A stretch of DNA of 38,059 nt from JAKLKS01 sp964370855 (GCA_964370855.1 CAYJMF010000036.1:1-38059), one strand, 5' to 3'. Shown: positions 23,630 to 32,677, counted from the stretch's first letter. The notes: generated from the letters alone by a model not told the origin. Numbers and translations are program-made.

Positions 23630-23980
23630 ATGACCGACTACCTGCCCGAGGTCGCCGCGCTCGATCGCGCGACCTTTCCCGATCCCGAACAGATCGCGGC
23701 GTGGCTGGGCGGCGACGTCCGCATCGAACCCATGCCCGTTCCGCGCGACACTCCGGACTGGATGCTCGGCTCGTACTGGGCCCACCCGGAACGCGTGCTC
23801 GATGCGCGGGCGCGCGCGGCCACCTCGGGCTTCGCGCGCATGCCGGAGGCCGTGGTCGGGCGCGCGGTGGGCGCGCTGACGCGCGATCTCGCCGACGGAA
23901 CCTGGGACCGCAGGCACGGCCGGCTGCGCGGGCTCTCGGAGTGCGACGTCGGGCTGCGACTGATCGTCGCGCGGCCGTGA
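23630..23980 (+). pseudogene. C-terminal half of a class I SAM methyltransferase
   Basis: 116 codons. The translation (TDYLPEVAALDRATFPDPEQ, then VRIEPMPVPRDTPDWMLGSY, WAHPERVLDARARAATSGFAR and a C-terminal GLRLIVA) follows the second half of a common methyltransferase family that ends in this way. The N-terminal half with the SAM-binding motif (D/E-x-G-x-G-x-G) is absent, and upstream codons are the antisense of the neighbour. It cannot bind SAM alone. Its GCG/CGC-heavy codon use differs from the genes immediately left of it. A hairpin follows at 23989-24014. Confidence 0.75.
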
Positions 23981-23988
23981 GTTCCCGT

Positions 23989-24014
23989 GCCGGCCCTGCG
24001 TCGGCGGGGCCGGC
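23989..24014 (+). terminator. Hairpin after the methyltransferase fragment
   Basis: GCCGGCCC (23989-23996) pairs with GGGCCGGC (24007-24014) around a ten-base loop, nine bases past the stop. There is no T run. It probably remains from the intact gene's terminator. Confidence 0.45.
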
Positions 24015-24174
24015 CCGTTCCCGCGCCCGCCGGGTGGGGTTCCGCCCCATGGATCTTCCCGCAGGCGGAGACTAGCGTGCGGTCATGGGCGCCCGGGAGC
24101 GCGCGGGGGCGTCCACAGGTCCTCCGGCCGTCGGCCGTGTCGGTGTCCGCGCCCCATCGAAGGAGGAGCGACCC

Positions 24175-24732
24175 ATGGCCAAGGAGTTCCTGACCGACGT
24201 GAAGTCGATCCGCGCCCGGGCGCGCCGGCACATGGATAAGGGTGCGGTGACGGAGGGGTACCGCGGGAACCTCCCGACGATCCTCCGGATCCTGAACGAG
24301 GCCCTGGCCAGCGAACTGGTCTGCGTCCTTAGATACCGGCGGCACCACTTCATGGCCACCGGCATCGACGCCCAATCGGTGGCCGCCGAGTTCCTCGAGC
24401 ACGCCAACGAGGAGCAGGGCCACGCCGACCAGATCGCCGCCCGAATCGTCCAGCTCGGCGGCGCGCCGGACTTCAGCCCCGAGGGAATGCTCACGCGCGC
24501 CCACTCGCAGTACGTCGAGGGGGAGGACCTGCGGGACATGATCGCCGAGGACCTCGTGGCGGAGCGCATCGCCGTCGAGACCTACGGGGAGATGATCCGC
24601 TACGTCGGCGACGACGACCCCACGACGCGCAGGATGCTCGAGTCCATCCTCGCCATGGAGGAGGGGCACGCCGACGAACTCGCCACCCTCCTGGTGCGCC
24701 TCGGCGACGGCGGCCGGAAGCGGACCACCTAG
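24175..24732 (+). CDS. Ferritin-like diiron protein (bacterioferritin/DPS-like)
   Basis: 185 residues forming a four-helix bundle with the diiron ligand pattern: Glu 47 in EALASELVCVLRYRRHH, E80-x-x-H83 (EEQGHAD), Glu 130 in EDLVAERIAVETYGEM and E162-x-x-H165 (EEGHADEL). It is close to the bacterioferritin family in length and layout, but no haem-binding Met is evident at the usual place, so storage, ferroxidase or stress functions are all possible. ATG 24175 has GGAGGAGCG just upstream; the frame is open to 24085 without a better start. It stands alone, with about 190 bases of upstream space. Confidence 0.85.
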   Translation: MAKEFLTDVKSIRARARRHMDKGAVTEGYRGNLPTILRILNEALASELVCVLRYRRHHFMATGIDAQSVAAEFLEHANEEQGHADQIAARIVQLGGAPDFSPEGMLTRAHSQYVEGEDLRDMIAEDLVAERIAVETYGEMIRYVGDDDPTTRRMLESILAMEEGHADELATLLVRLGDGGRKRTT

Positions 24733-24910
24733 CCCCGCCGCCGGCCCCGGCCGGAGGGACGACCGTCCTCCGCGGCGACGGCCCGATCCCCCCCGAGGGG
24801 GTCCGCCTCTCGGTGGAGGTGCGGCTGAAGCGGCGCCGGCCGGACCTCCGGAAGGAGCAGACCCCGGGGGGAGGGGGTCGGGTTCGACGGCCGTCCGGTC
24901 GCCTCCCGCC

Positions 24911-25759
24911 CTACGCGCGGAGAACCGTCCTCACCGCCTCCGCGAAGGCCAGGCCCCCGTCCGGGGCGTGCTCCAGGTAGAGATCCGGCTCGATGGCCTC
25001 GAGTTCCATGAGGAGCGGCAGGCCGTCGGGCCCGCGGACGAGATCCACGCGGGCGTAGACCGGCGGGATCGGGGCGGCGGCGAGGGCGCGCAGGGCCGCC
25101 TCCCGGACATCGGCCGGCGGATCGAAGGGGGCGTAGGTTCCGCCGAGGTGGGACTGGACCCGGAACTCCCCCGGCCCGGCCACCTTCCGGACCGCGTGGG
25201 CGGGGCTCCCCCCGAAGTGGAAGAGGGAGAGCTCCCCGTCCCCGGCGACGGCGGGGAGGAAGGGCTGGATCATGGCGTCGGGGACGACCTCCGGGGGGGC
25301 CTCCCCCGGCCGCAGCCGGAAGGTCCGGTGGCCCCCGGCGGAGACCTGGGGCTTCACGACGAGGTCCCCCGACCCGAGGGTCCGTGCCGCCGCGGCCAGC
25401 GCCTCGCGGTCCGCCCGGCTTGCGTAGACGGTGGGCACCACCGGGACGCCGGCCCGGGCCAGCTCGGCGAGGTAGGTCTTCCGGGTGTTCCAGCGGAGGA
25501 GGGCGGTCCCGTTCACGACGGGGCCCGCGGCGGCCCAGCGATCGAGGGCCGCGCTCCAGGCGGCGGGGTCGAGGTGGTAGCCCCATGCGAGGAGAGGGAG
25601 GGAGCCGTCGATCCCCGCCGGTGGGGTTGCGCTCCACGGGACCCCGACGGCGTCGATGCCGACGCGGGCGAGGAGATCCCGGTAGCGCCCGAGGAAGGGG
25701 GGCGCGTTTTCCGCGTAGGCGGCGTGCAGCGGGTCCGGTGTCCAGAGTGCGATGCGCAC
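24911..25759 (-). CDS. ATP-grasp domain protein
   Basis: 282 residues from GTG 25759 (VRIALWTPDPLHAAYAENAP); a longer in-frame ATG at 25897 adds Pro/Arg-rich residues overlapping the pseudogene region. The C-terminal two-thirds match the ATP-grasp fold of RimK/glutathione-synthetase-like ligases: DLVVKPQVSAGGHRTF (ATP-binding lysine), DAMIQPFLP, GELSLFHFGG, and the metal-binding end YARVDLVRGPDGLPLLMELE. These enzymes join an acyl-phosphate to an amine or thiol; the substrates here are unknown. It is monocistronic, with 179 bases to the ferritin-like gene, in which I see no further feature. Confidence 0.82.
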   Translation of the reverse strand: MRIALWTPDPLHAAYAENAPPFLGRYRDLLARVGIDAVGVPWSATPPAGIDGSLPLLAWGYHLDPAAWSAALDRWAAAGPVVNGTALLRWNTRKTYLAELARAGVPVVPTVYASRADREALAAAARTLGSGDLVVKPQVSAGGHRTFRLRPGEAPPEVVPDAMIQPFLPAVAGDGELSLFHFGGSPAHAVRKVAGPGEFRVQSHLGGTYAPFDPPADVREAALRALAAAPIPPVYARVDLVRGPDGLPLLMELEAIEPDLYLEHAPDGGLAFAEAVRTVLRA

Positions 25760-25913
25760 GGGGGACGCAAGATAGGGCAGGGCGGGTCCGGGGACGGCAT
25801 GCGGTCCGGGGGACCGCGGCCGACGAAGGGGTCGATTCACCGGTCGGCCGGCCAGATCTCCGCCGCTGCAGCGAGTCGTATCAGCGGTCGCGTCCATTGC
25901 GGCGAAGCGCCTC

Positions 25914-26064
25914 TCCGATCCCCGGAGCTCCTGTTCGCGGCGCTCTTCACGCAGTTCGCGGCGTCGGTGCTCCTCGCCGGCGCCGTGGAACTCGGGGTAC
26001 TTCGTGGGATCGATGTACTTCTCCTACGGCCTCGCGCTGGCCGCGGGGCTCCTCCCGTTCCGGC
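25914..26064 (+). pseudogene. Deleted duplicate of the phosphoesterase-DUF983 locus
   Basis: Bases 25914-25993 match 14665-14744 (start of the phosphoesterase) at 74 of 80 positions. They then continue at 25993-26064 as a copy of 15765-15836 inside the DUF983 gene (GYFVGSMYFSYGLALAAGLL against GYFVGAMYFGYGLALAAGLP). About 1 kb between the two parts is missing and the frames do not agree across the join. It occupies most of the 378-base space before the GH5 gene. It is a decayed paralogous fragment and codes for nothing intact. Confidence 0.88.
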
Positions 26065-26137
26065 TGCCGTGGGAGCGGACGATGCGGCTGCCGAACGGGT
26101 CTCTCCCCGTCGGTCGCTTCTCCGGTACCCTCTGGCC

Positions 26138-27367
26138 ATGGGACTGAACCGGGTCCACCTCGCGGTCGTCGCCATCGCCTCGCTCCTGGCGGCGGCACCC
26201 TCCCCTCGACCGGCCGCCGCTCAGGACAAGGGGGCCGCGTCGAGTCTCCTGCCCCCGCTCCCCCTGCGTACCCAGGGCCGGTGGATCGTCGATGCCAAGG
26301 GGAGGCGCTTCAAGCTCGCGGGCGTGAACTGGTACGGCGCGGACCAGAAGGACTGGGTCGTCGGCGGACTCGACCGGGCGCGCCTGGAGGACATCTCCCG
26401 ATCCATCAGGACCATGGGGTTCAACTCCGTGCGGATTCCCTGGTCCAACGAGATGGTCGAGAAGAATCCCCGCGTGGGCGACCCCCACCTCGCGGCCAAC
26501 CCGTCCCTGAAGGGGAAGAGGGCCCTCGAGGTCCTGGACGCCGTGGTGAATGCGCTGGCCGAGGAAGGGCTCGTCATCATCCTGGACAACCACATCAGCG
26601 ACGCCGACTGGCCCGACGGGGAGGGGGACGGCAACGGGCTGTGGTGGAACGAGCGATACCCGGAGAAGGCGTGGATCGCGGACTGGAAGGCCATGGCACG
26701 GCGGTACGCGAAGTCGCCGGCGGTCATCGGCGCGGACCTCCGCAACGAACCGCGGCCGGCGGTCCACGGGGACGGGAAGCGACGGGTCCCGGTGTGGGGC
26801 GGAGAAGATCCCGCGGTCGACTGGAGGGCCGCGGCGGAACGCGGCGGCAACGCCGTTCTCGATGAGTGCCCCCACTGGCTCGTCTTCGTCGAGGGAGTGG
26901 ACTTCTCCTCCGACTTCACCGGAGCGCAGGCGAACCCGATCCGCTTCAAGGTGCCGAACCGCCTGGTCTGGTCCCCCCACGACTACTCGTGGTTCCACAA
27001 CGGCCTCTCCTCCCACGGCGCCCTTCACGGGGACCTGGGGCGGCGATTGGGATTCCTCCTCGTCCAGGACGAGGCGTGGACCGCTCCCGTCTGGGTCGGC
27101 GAGTTCGGGGCACCGCACGGCGCGAACGGAGACGTCTACGCCTCCTCGGGCGCCGGACTCTGGTACGCGGCCTTCCGGAGCTACCTCTATGGCGCCGACA
27201 TCGACTGGTGCTACTGGGCGCTGAACGGCACCCAGTCCCGGGGGGCGACCCGGACCTTCGGCGCCGAGGAGACCTTCGGGGTCCTGGACAAGGATTGGAA
27301 GGCCCCGGCTCTGCGGCGCCACCTCGACGCGCTCAGGTCCCTTCAGCCGGCCACTCAGGGACCTTGA
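26138..27367 (+). CDS. Secreted GH5-family glycoside hydrolase (endoglucanase-like)
   Basis: 409 residues with a signal peptide (to about AAAQ 29). GH5 features are the N-terminal FKLAGVNWYGADQ, GFNSVRIPWSNEM, LVIILDNHISDADW, acid/base Glu 204 in DLRNEPR, WSPHDYSWFH near 278 and nucleophile Glu 322 in PVWVGEFGAP. Family members cut beta-1,4-linked glucans or mannans by retention. ATG 26138 is chosen because the signal starts there; upstream sequence in the same frame is the phosphoesterase remnant. It is convergent with the HEAT-repeat gene, 26 bases apart. Confidence 0.9.
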   Translation: MGLNRVHLAVVAIASLLAAAPSPRPAAAQDKGAASSLLPPLPLRTQGRWIVDAKGRRFKLAGVNWYGADQKDWVVGGLDRARLEDISRSIRTMGFNSVRIPWSNEMVEKNPRVGDPHLAANPSLKGKRALEVLDAVVNALAEEGLVIILDNHISDADWPDGEGDGNGLWWNERYPEKAWIADWKAMARRYAKSPAVIGADLRNEPRPAVHGDGKRRVPVWGGEDPAVDWRAAAERGGNAVLDECPHWLVFVEGVDFSSDFTGAQANPIRFKVPNRLVWSPHDYSWFHNGLSSHGALHGDLGRRLGFLLVQDEAWTAPVWVGEFGAPHGANGDVYASSGAGLWYAAFRSYLYGADIDWCYWALNGTQSRGATRTFGAEETFGVLDKDWKAPALRRHLDALRSLQPATQGP

Positions 27368-27393
27368 CGCCCTCCTCCTACCCCCCGCCGCTC

Positions 27394-29592
27394 CTACTCC
27401 CCGACGCTCCAGCACCAGGTCTTCCCGCCCGCGATTAGGATGCGGGAGGTGCGCTCGAGGACGGCCACGTCGTTGACGACGTCCAGGGCGGCGGTCATCG
27501 AGGCCACCTCGACCAGCTCCCCCTTCTCGATCCGGAAGGCCCTCAGGACCGATTCGGGGGCCCCCCTCGCGACCGCCCCGAGGAGGCCGCGCGAGGGGGA
27601 GAGTCCGAGGCTCACGTCCCCCCCGTCGGCGATGCGCACGGTGTCCATCACCTTTCGCGCCTCGATGTCCAACCGCACCACGGTCCCCTCCGCCGTCGCG
27701 ATCCAGGCCCTTCCGCCGCCGGCGCACACGTCGAACTTCAACAGCGGGCAGGGGGCCTCGAGGACCGCGACGGACCGCATCGCCACCGGGTCGACGATCT
27801 CGATGCGGTTCTCGTCGCCGATGATCACGAGCAGCCCCGTCCGGTCGTCCACGGCGGCGCCCACGGGCCGCTTGATCCCGATGGACATCGCCCTTCCCTT
27901 CCACGGCGGGGCGGCGGGGACCACCAGGATCCCGTCCCAGTGAACGACGGCCCAATCCCCCGTCGCGGGGAGCGCGCGGACGGCCCAGGGCGTGAGCACC
28001 CCGTCGAGTCTCCCGCGGCCGGTTTCGAGGAGGGCCGGCAACTCGAGGAGGGTCCCGGTGCCGTTCAGCACCGAGATCCCCTTCCGACCGTCCGGTGAGA
28101 CGGCGACCCTCCCGAGGATGCCCGGCCTCCTTCCGACCACGCGCAGGTCGCGGTCGAGGGAGAAGTAGAAGGGCCAGGGGCCCGCGGCCTGAACGACGAT
28201 GGAGCCCTCGTCGGGCGCCACCGTGAAACCGTTCGTCTGCCGGTTCCCGGGGACGGGGAGGACCTCGATGCGCCCCGTCCTGCCCGACGGGGGCAGGTTG
28301 ACCGGGTCGGGCCGTGCGACGGGGGCCGGGACCGCGGGTGCGGCGCCGCCGGACACCGACCGGAAGGCGAGGTAGGCCGCGGCGCGCACCGGCGGCTCCG
28401 TGTCCTTCAGCAGCCGCTCCAGCGCCGGGGCCGCCGACTTCGCCGCGGGCCCGAGCTCCCCCAGCATCCGGGCCGTCTCCCACCGCTCGGCAGCGACCGG
28501 GGAATCCAGCCCGCCGGCGAGGAGGGGGACCATCCTCTCCGCGTCACGTCCCGCGGCCGCGAGGCCGAGGGCGGCGCCGCGCCGCAGGGCCTCGTCGCGA
28601 TCCTCGAGGAAGGGGGACAGCGCCGCGGCGGCCTCGGCGGAGACCGGAGCCATGGAGGCGAGGGCCTGCACCAGGCCCTGGCGCGTCATGGCATGGCGCT
28701 CCCCCGGGAGGGCGGCGAGGAGGGCGGGGACGGCCTCCCTCGCCCGGGTCCCCATGCACGCGAGGGCCGCCGCCGACGAGCACCGCACGCCGTCGGATTC
28801 CGCCGACAGCCCCGCCACGAGGAGCGCCACCGCCTCCGGACCGCCGATCCAGGCGAGGGCGCGGGGTGCGAGGGGATCCCCGCGCATCATCCTCTCCTCG
28901 AGCATCGGCACGGACCCCCGGTCCCTGAGGATCCCCAGGATGCGGATGGCCTGCCTCGACGTCTTCTCCTCCTCCACGAGCCCGCGCACCGCGGCGACGC
29001 CGTCGGCGGAGACGGAGAGCGGGGGAAGGCCGGCACCACCCAGGGACTCGGCGACGATCCGGAGGATGAGGAACTCCTCGACCGTGGTCGGCTCCACGGC
29101 CTTCGTCACGAACCGGAACTGCGGGTCCACCGGACCGGGGGTGGGAATCCTCTCGAGGAGGATCTCGCTCTTCTCCGCGGCCACCTGCACCCGCGTCTTG
29201 AGGTCACCGAGGGGGGTGATGCGCACGTGGTAGCCGCCAGTCAGGTATTCGAAGGGGCCGGCTTCGGAGCGGTAGACGGGGGAGTACCAGGTCCCGTCGT
29301 TCTCCAGGAACACCTCCCGCTCCCTCCCCTGCTTCGGGAACGGGCTCCCCGGTTCGGGAGCCCCCCGGACCCTCTTCGTCCTCCACTGCCCCGCGGTCGG
29401 ACCGCCGGAGGTCCAGGAACCGAACTCCGAGCAGACCGCCGCCTGGACCTCGTCCGCCTCCCTGTCGAACACCCACTCCGTCGGGTTGGCGGGGGACGGC
29501 GGGGCCCCGAGGATCTCGACTTCCTCCACGGCATGGACCGGGAGCGGCGCGGAGAGTCCGGTCATCAGCGCGAGCAGGGCCGGCGCCTTCAT
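27394..29592 (-). CDS. Exported HEAT-repeat protein with C-terminal propeller-like domain
   Basis: 732 residues with a signal peptide (MKAPALLALMTGLSAPLPVHA). The first part (about 25-180) is beta-rich. The middle (about 215-440) has HEAT/PBS-lyase-like helical repeats with A-x-x-A-L and A-A-x-A-L spacing. The C-terminal 280 residues have repeated strands of the form VAVSPDGRKGISVL, TGLLVIIGDENRIEIVD and RAWIATAEGTVVRLDIE, as in WD40/YVTN propellers. It is likely a periplasmic scaffold; the partner is unknown. ATG 29592 follows AAGGGAG. It is divergent from the DUF433-DUF5615 pair with 142 bases between them. Confidence 0.8.
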   Translation of the reverse strand: MKAPALLALMTGLSAPLPVHAVEEVEILGAPPSPANPTEWVFDREADEVQAAVCSEFGSWTSGGPTAGQWRTKRVRGAPEPGSPFPKQGREREVFLENDGTWYSPVYRSEAGPFEYLTGGYHVRITPLGDLKTRVQVAAEKSEILLERIPTPGPVDPQFRFVTKAVEPTTVEEFLILRIVAESLGGAGLPPLSVSADGVAAVRGLVEEEKTSRQAIRILGILRDRGSVPMLEERMMRGDPLAPRALAWIGGPEAVALLVAGLSAESDGVRCSSAAALACMGTRAREAVPALLAALPGERHAMTRQGLVQALASMAPVSAEAAAALSPFLEDRDEALRRGAALGLAAAGRDAERMVPLLAGGLDSPVAAERWETARMLGELGPAAKSAAPALERLLKDTEPPVRAAAYLAFRSVSGGAAPAVPAPVARPDPVNLPPSGRTGRIEVLPVPGNRQTNGFTVAPDEGSIVVQAAGPWPFYFSLDRDLRVVGRRPGILGRVAVSPDGRKGISVLNGTGTLLELPALLETGRGRLDGVLTPWAVRALPATGDWAVVHWDGILVVPAAPPWKGRAMSIGIKRPVGAAVDDRTGLLVIIGDENRIEIVDPVAMRSVAVLEAPCPLLKFDVCAGGGRAWIATAEGTVVRLDIEARKVMDTVRIADGGDVSLGLSPSRGLLGAVARGAPESVLRAFRIEKGELVEVASMTAALDVVNDVAVLERTSRILIAGGKTWCWSVGE

Positions 29593-29734
29593 GGGAGCAC
29601 TCCCTTCGCGTGCGGTGGACGGCGCCACGATACCCCGGCGGGCCGGCGGCCGCCGATCCTGGAGGGCGGAGGAAACGGTCGAGGAGGAGGCCGAAGGGAC
29701 CTTGGGGTAGGATGGTGCCGCCGAGGAGGTCCCC

Positions 29735-29959
29735 ATGAACTGGCAGGACTACATCGAGGAGCGCCCCGACGTCATGAACGGGAAGCCCGTCTTCAAGGGC
29801 ACCCGGGTCACCGTCGAGCACGTCCTGAAGGAGCTCGCCGACGGCATGGCCGAGGACGAACTCCTCCGCGGCCACCCCCGCCTCACCCGGGACCACCTCC
29901 GGGCCTCCTGGGCCTACGCAGCCGCCGTCATCGGCCTCGAACAGACCCTTCTCGGGTAG
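29735..29959 (+). CDS. DUF433 antitoxin
   Basis: 74 residues: YIEERPDVMNGKPVFKGTRV, then HVLKELADGMAEDELLRGHP and a helix ending in WAYAAAVI, the full DUF433 pattern. DUF433 proteins are the small DNA-binding antitoxins of VapBC-like modules. ATG 29735 has GAGGAGGT seven bases upstream. The partner toxin gene begins nine bases after its stop. The antitoxin-first order and short spacing are typical. Confidence 0.9.
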   Translation: MNWQDYIEERPDVMNGKPVFKGTRVTVEHVLKELADGMAEDELLRGHPRLTRDHLRASWAYAAAVIGLEQTLLG

Positions 29960-29968
29960 CCGGGCCCG

Positions 29969-30346
29969 ATGCGATTCCTCGCGGACGAGAACATCCACGC
30001 GGACCTCGTCGCCTGGCTGCGATCCCGGGGCCACGACGCTTCCTACGCCGCCGACACCCTGGCCAGCGAACCGGACGACGTCGTCCTCCGGCGCGCCCGC
30101 GAGGAGTCGCGAATCCTCGTCACCGACGACAAGGACTTCGGGGATCTCGTGGTCCACCGGCGCATGGCGACATCGGGAGTCCTGCTCCTGCGGCTGCGGA
30201 GCCCGGCGGTACGCCTGCGTATCGCGCGCCTGGAGCATGTCTGGCCGTCCATCGAGGGGAGCATGGCCGGCTCGTTCGTCGTGGTGGGCGACCGCAAGGT
30301 GCGGGTCCGGCCCATCGCACCGGCCGAGGGGGAGGGAGTTCCGTAG
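29969..30346 (+). CDS. DUF5615 PIN-like toxin
   Basis: 125 residues: FLADENIHADLVAWLRSRGH at the start and ILVTDDKDFGDLV near 48, the two acidic clusters of PIN-like (DUF5615) nucleases, followed by VLLLRL and RVRPI strands. These toxins are thought to cut RNA when released from the DUF433 antitoxin; the target here is unknown. It ends 12 bases before the convergent stop of the next gene, with no room for a separate terminator. Confidence 0.88.
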   Translation: MRFLADENIHADLVAWLRSRGHDASYAADTLASEPDDVVLRRAREESRILVTDDKDFGDLVVHRRMATSGVLLLRLRSPAVRLRIARLEHVWPSIEGSMAGSFVVVGDRKVRVRPIAPAEGEGVP

Positions 30347-30357
30347 CGGGATTCCGG

Positions 30358-32577
30358 CTACCTCTTCCGCACGAGGTGGATCACGACCTTCGTCGTCTCC
30401 CCCGCCTTCACCTCGACGGGGACGGCCTTGACGGGCTCGAACTCCTCCCCGAACGAGTGGGACCTCACCGTGTAGCTCCCGGGTTCGAGTCTCTCGATCT
30501 TCCCCGCTCCATGGTCGAGGTTCATCCCGATGGCCCGGGTCCAGCTCTCCTCCCGCCCCACCTCGACCATGACCATCGCGTCGTCCCAGTCCGGCGCTTC
30601 CCCCTCCCACTCGTAGGAGAGTTGCAGGGTCCCCGCGCGGCGGAGCCGGATCGTCAGGACCGTCTCGATCCCCTCGCGGACCTCCACGGGTCCGACCCCC
30701 TCCTTCCCCGAGAAGAGCCCTCGGGATCCTCCCCGGAACGCCTCCGCGTAGCCCTCCGCCCTGACCGCGAGCGCCACCCGGCCGGCGGGGGCCACGATGC
30801 GGAACTCCCCCGGATCCTCGGTCCGGTCCGCCGAATCCAGACCGTACCCCGACCGCCCCGCATCCGTGTGCCAGGCGATGATGGCCTCATCGAGGGGTTC
30901 CCCCGTCGCGTCGTCCAGGACGCGGACGAGGAGGGTCCCGGGGCCCGGCAGGCGGAAGTCGAAGGTGCCACCCGCCGGCGGGACCGTGACGGTGGCGTAC
31001 CACTGCGGATCGATCTGCACCTCGTAGACGCCCGGGGGGACCGCCTGGAGGGAGAAGGGCACCGCCGTCCCTTCCGCGGGGAGATCGAGGTGGACGACCT
31101 GCTCCACGCTGCTGTTGGTCGGATCGACCCCCTCGAAGCGGAGGCGGGTCCGCCGGAGATCCCAGGAGGCCGGCACGGTCACGGTGCCGGAGACGGGGAC
31201 CGGGGCTCCGGCGGCCGAGGGCCGCGTCTTCAGCGCCAGCCGCGACTCCCTCCCCGCGAGGACCTCCACGCTCCCCTCGCCGTAGACCTCCCCCCGCTCG
31301 TGGAACCACCCGCGCCGTACCTTGAATTCCCAGGTCCCCGCGGGGATTCCCTCGTAGACGCCCTCGCCCTCCGGCCCCGGGGCCGTGAGGGTCCACAGCC
31401 GCCAGGGCTCCGAGGCCTCCGCCGTCACCGTCGCGTCGGGAAGACCGCTCCACCCCTCGACGGAGAGGCGGACGGTCCCGCCGGGCCCCAGGGGCACGCG
31501 CGTCTCCGCCGAGCCCCTCACCGTCTTCACCATCGCCCATGCGTGGCCGTCGGCGACGACGAACAGGGTCTCGCTGTCCGCGAGTTTCCCGAGGGGGATG
31601 CGCCCGTCGCCGCCGGCGGGCAGCGGGGGACCCTCGAGGGTTCGGGCGTTGGGGAAGTCGTCGTAGAGGAAGGCGTCCTCCTCCCACCGCCGGCGAAGGG
31701 CCCGGGCCGACGGGAGGGGCTCCCCCGTCTCCCGGTCCACCACGAGGAGGGCGACGTGGCGAGGGGCGAAGAGGACGAGGGAGACGGGCTCCCCCCGGAG
31801 GATCTGGATCCGGGGGAGGGAATCATCGGGAGGAGCGCCGTCCGCCTCCACGTCCTGCACGTGGTACGGTCCGGCCCTGCGCACCGCGCACTCGAAGCGG
31901 CCGTTCTCCCCCGCGACGTAGTAGACGCGCTCTCCCTCGCGGAGCCGGAACCGGAACTTCCGGACGGGCCTCCCGTCGTCCCAGGCCAACGTCCCCGTCA
32001 CCGGGATGCGCGCTTCGGGGAAGAGGGGGCGATCGACGAGGAGGTCCGCGGGGGCGCTCTTCCCCCCGTTCACCGTCAAGGGCCCGTTGCGATGCACCCA
32101 GGGCTCCCCCTCGCCGGACCAGGTGGAGAGGGTGTGCTCGCCGGCCTTGACCCCCTCGAAGGAGAAGCGCCCCTGCTCGTCGGTCACGGTCTGGCCGACC
32201 AGCCTCCTGGGGCCGCCGGGCCCGCCCCAGAGGACGACCTGCACCGAGGGCGCCGGCTCACCGTCCGAACCCAGGAAGCGGGCGACCCCCGCCACCCGAC
32301 CCGCGGCCGCCGGCGCCGGGGCGGCGACGGGCGCGGGCTCCGGGGGAGGCGGGGCCGGGGGCGGTTCCCCGGCGGCGGGCGGGAAGAGAGCGGCGGGCGG
32401 GGGGTCGGGAGAGGTGGCGGGCGGGGCGTCGGGCGGGACGTCGGCCACCTCCGGAGGCGCGGAGACCTGGAGGGGGGGCGCCGGCCCTGTACCGGAAGCG
32501 CAGGCCGGGATGGAGAGCGCGGCAAGAAGCAGGATCAGGACCGTTCGACGGGCACCGGCTTCGCGTTCCCTCTTCAT
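30358..32577 (-). CDS. Large lipoprotein with carboxypeptidase-regulatory-like repeats
   Basis: 739 residues. ATG 32577 begins a lipoprotein signal (TVLILLLAALSIPAC, lipobox IPAC). A Pro/Ala linker (about 30-90) leads to a chain of beta-sandwich units of the carboxypeptidase-regulatory type. The first is GVARFLGSDGEPAPSVQVVL...VTDEQGRFSFEGVKAGEHTL, with further units having VTVPPAGGTFDFRLPGPGTL and VREGIETVLTIRLRRAGTLQ. It is probably a cell-surface protein; no catalytic motif is seen. The ATG at 32667 would extend into non-signal sequence. Confidence 0.8.
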   Translation of the reverse strand: MKREREAGARRTVLILLLAALSIPACASGTGPAPPLQVSAPPEVADVPPDAPPATSPDPPPAALFPPAAGEPPPAPPPPEPAPVAAPAPAAAGRVAGVARFLGSDGEPAPSVQVVLWGGPGGPRRLVGQTVTDEQGRFSFEGVKAGEHTLSTWSGEGEPWVHRNGPLTVNGGKSAPADLLVDRPLFPEARIPVTGTLAWDDGRPVRKFRFRLREGERVYYVAGENGRFECAVRRAGPYHVQDVEADGAPPDDSLPRIQILRGEPVSLVLFAPRHVALLVVDRETGEPLPSARALRRRWEEDAFLYDDFPNARTLEGPPLPAGGDGRIPLGKLADSETLFVVADGHAWAMVKTVRGSAETRVPLGPGGTVRLSVEGWSGLPDATVTAEASEPWRLWTLTAPGPEGEGVYEGIPAGTWEFKVRRGWFHERGEVYGEGSVEVLAGRESRLALKTRPSAAGAPVPVSGTVTVPASWDLRRTRLRFEGVDPTNSSVEQVVHLDLPAEGTAVPFSLQAVPPGVYEVQIDPQWYATVTVPPAGGTFDFRLPGPGTLLVRVLDDATGEPLDEAIIAWHTDAGRSGYGLDSADRTEDPGEFRIVAPAGRVALAVRAEGYAEAFRGGSRGLFSGKEGVGPVEVREGIETVLTIRLRRAGTLQLSYEWEGEAPDWDDAMVMVEVGREESWTRAIGMNLDHGAGKIERLEPGSYTVRSHSFGEEFEPVKAVPVEVKAGETTKVVIHLVRKR

Positions 32578-32677
32578 GGATGCATGGTACGGCGGGAGGC
32601 CCTCCTGGAGATCGCAGCGGGAGGGATTCATCGTCCCCAGGGGACCGGCCATGGCCTCTCCCACCATCGGCCTTGCG

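Noticed and set aside
24968..26137. Upstream extension of the GH5 frame
   Set aside because: It is antisense to the ATP-grasp gene and then the phosphoesterase remnant; the signal peptide at 26138 marks the true start.
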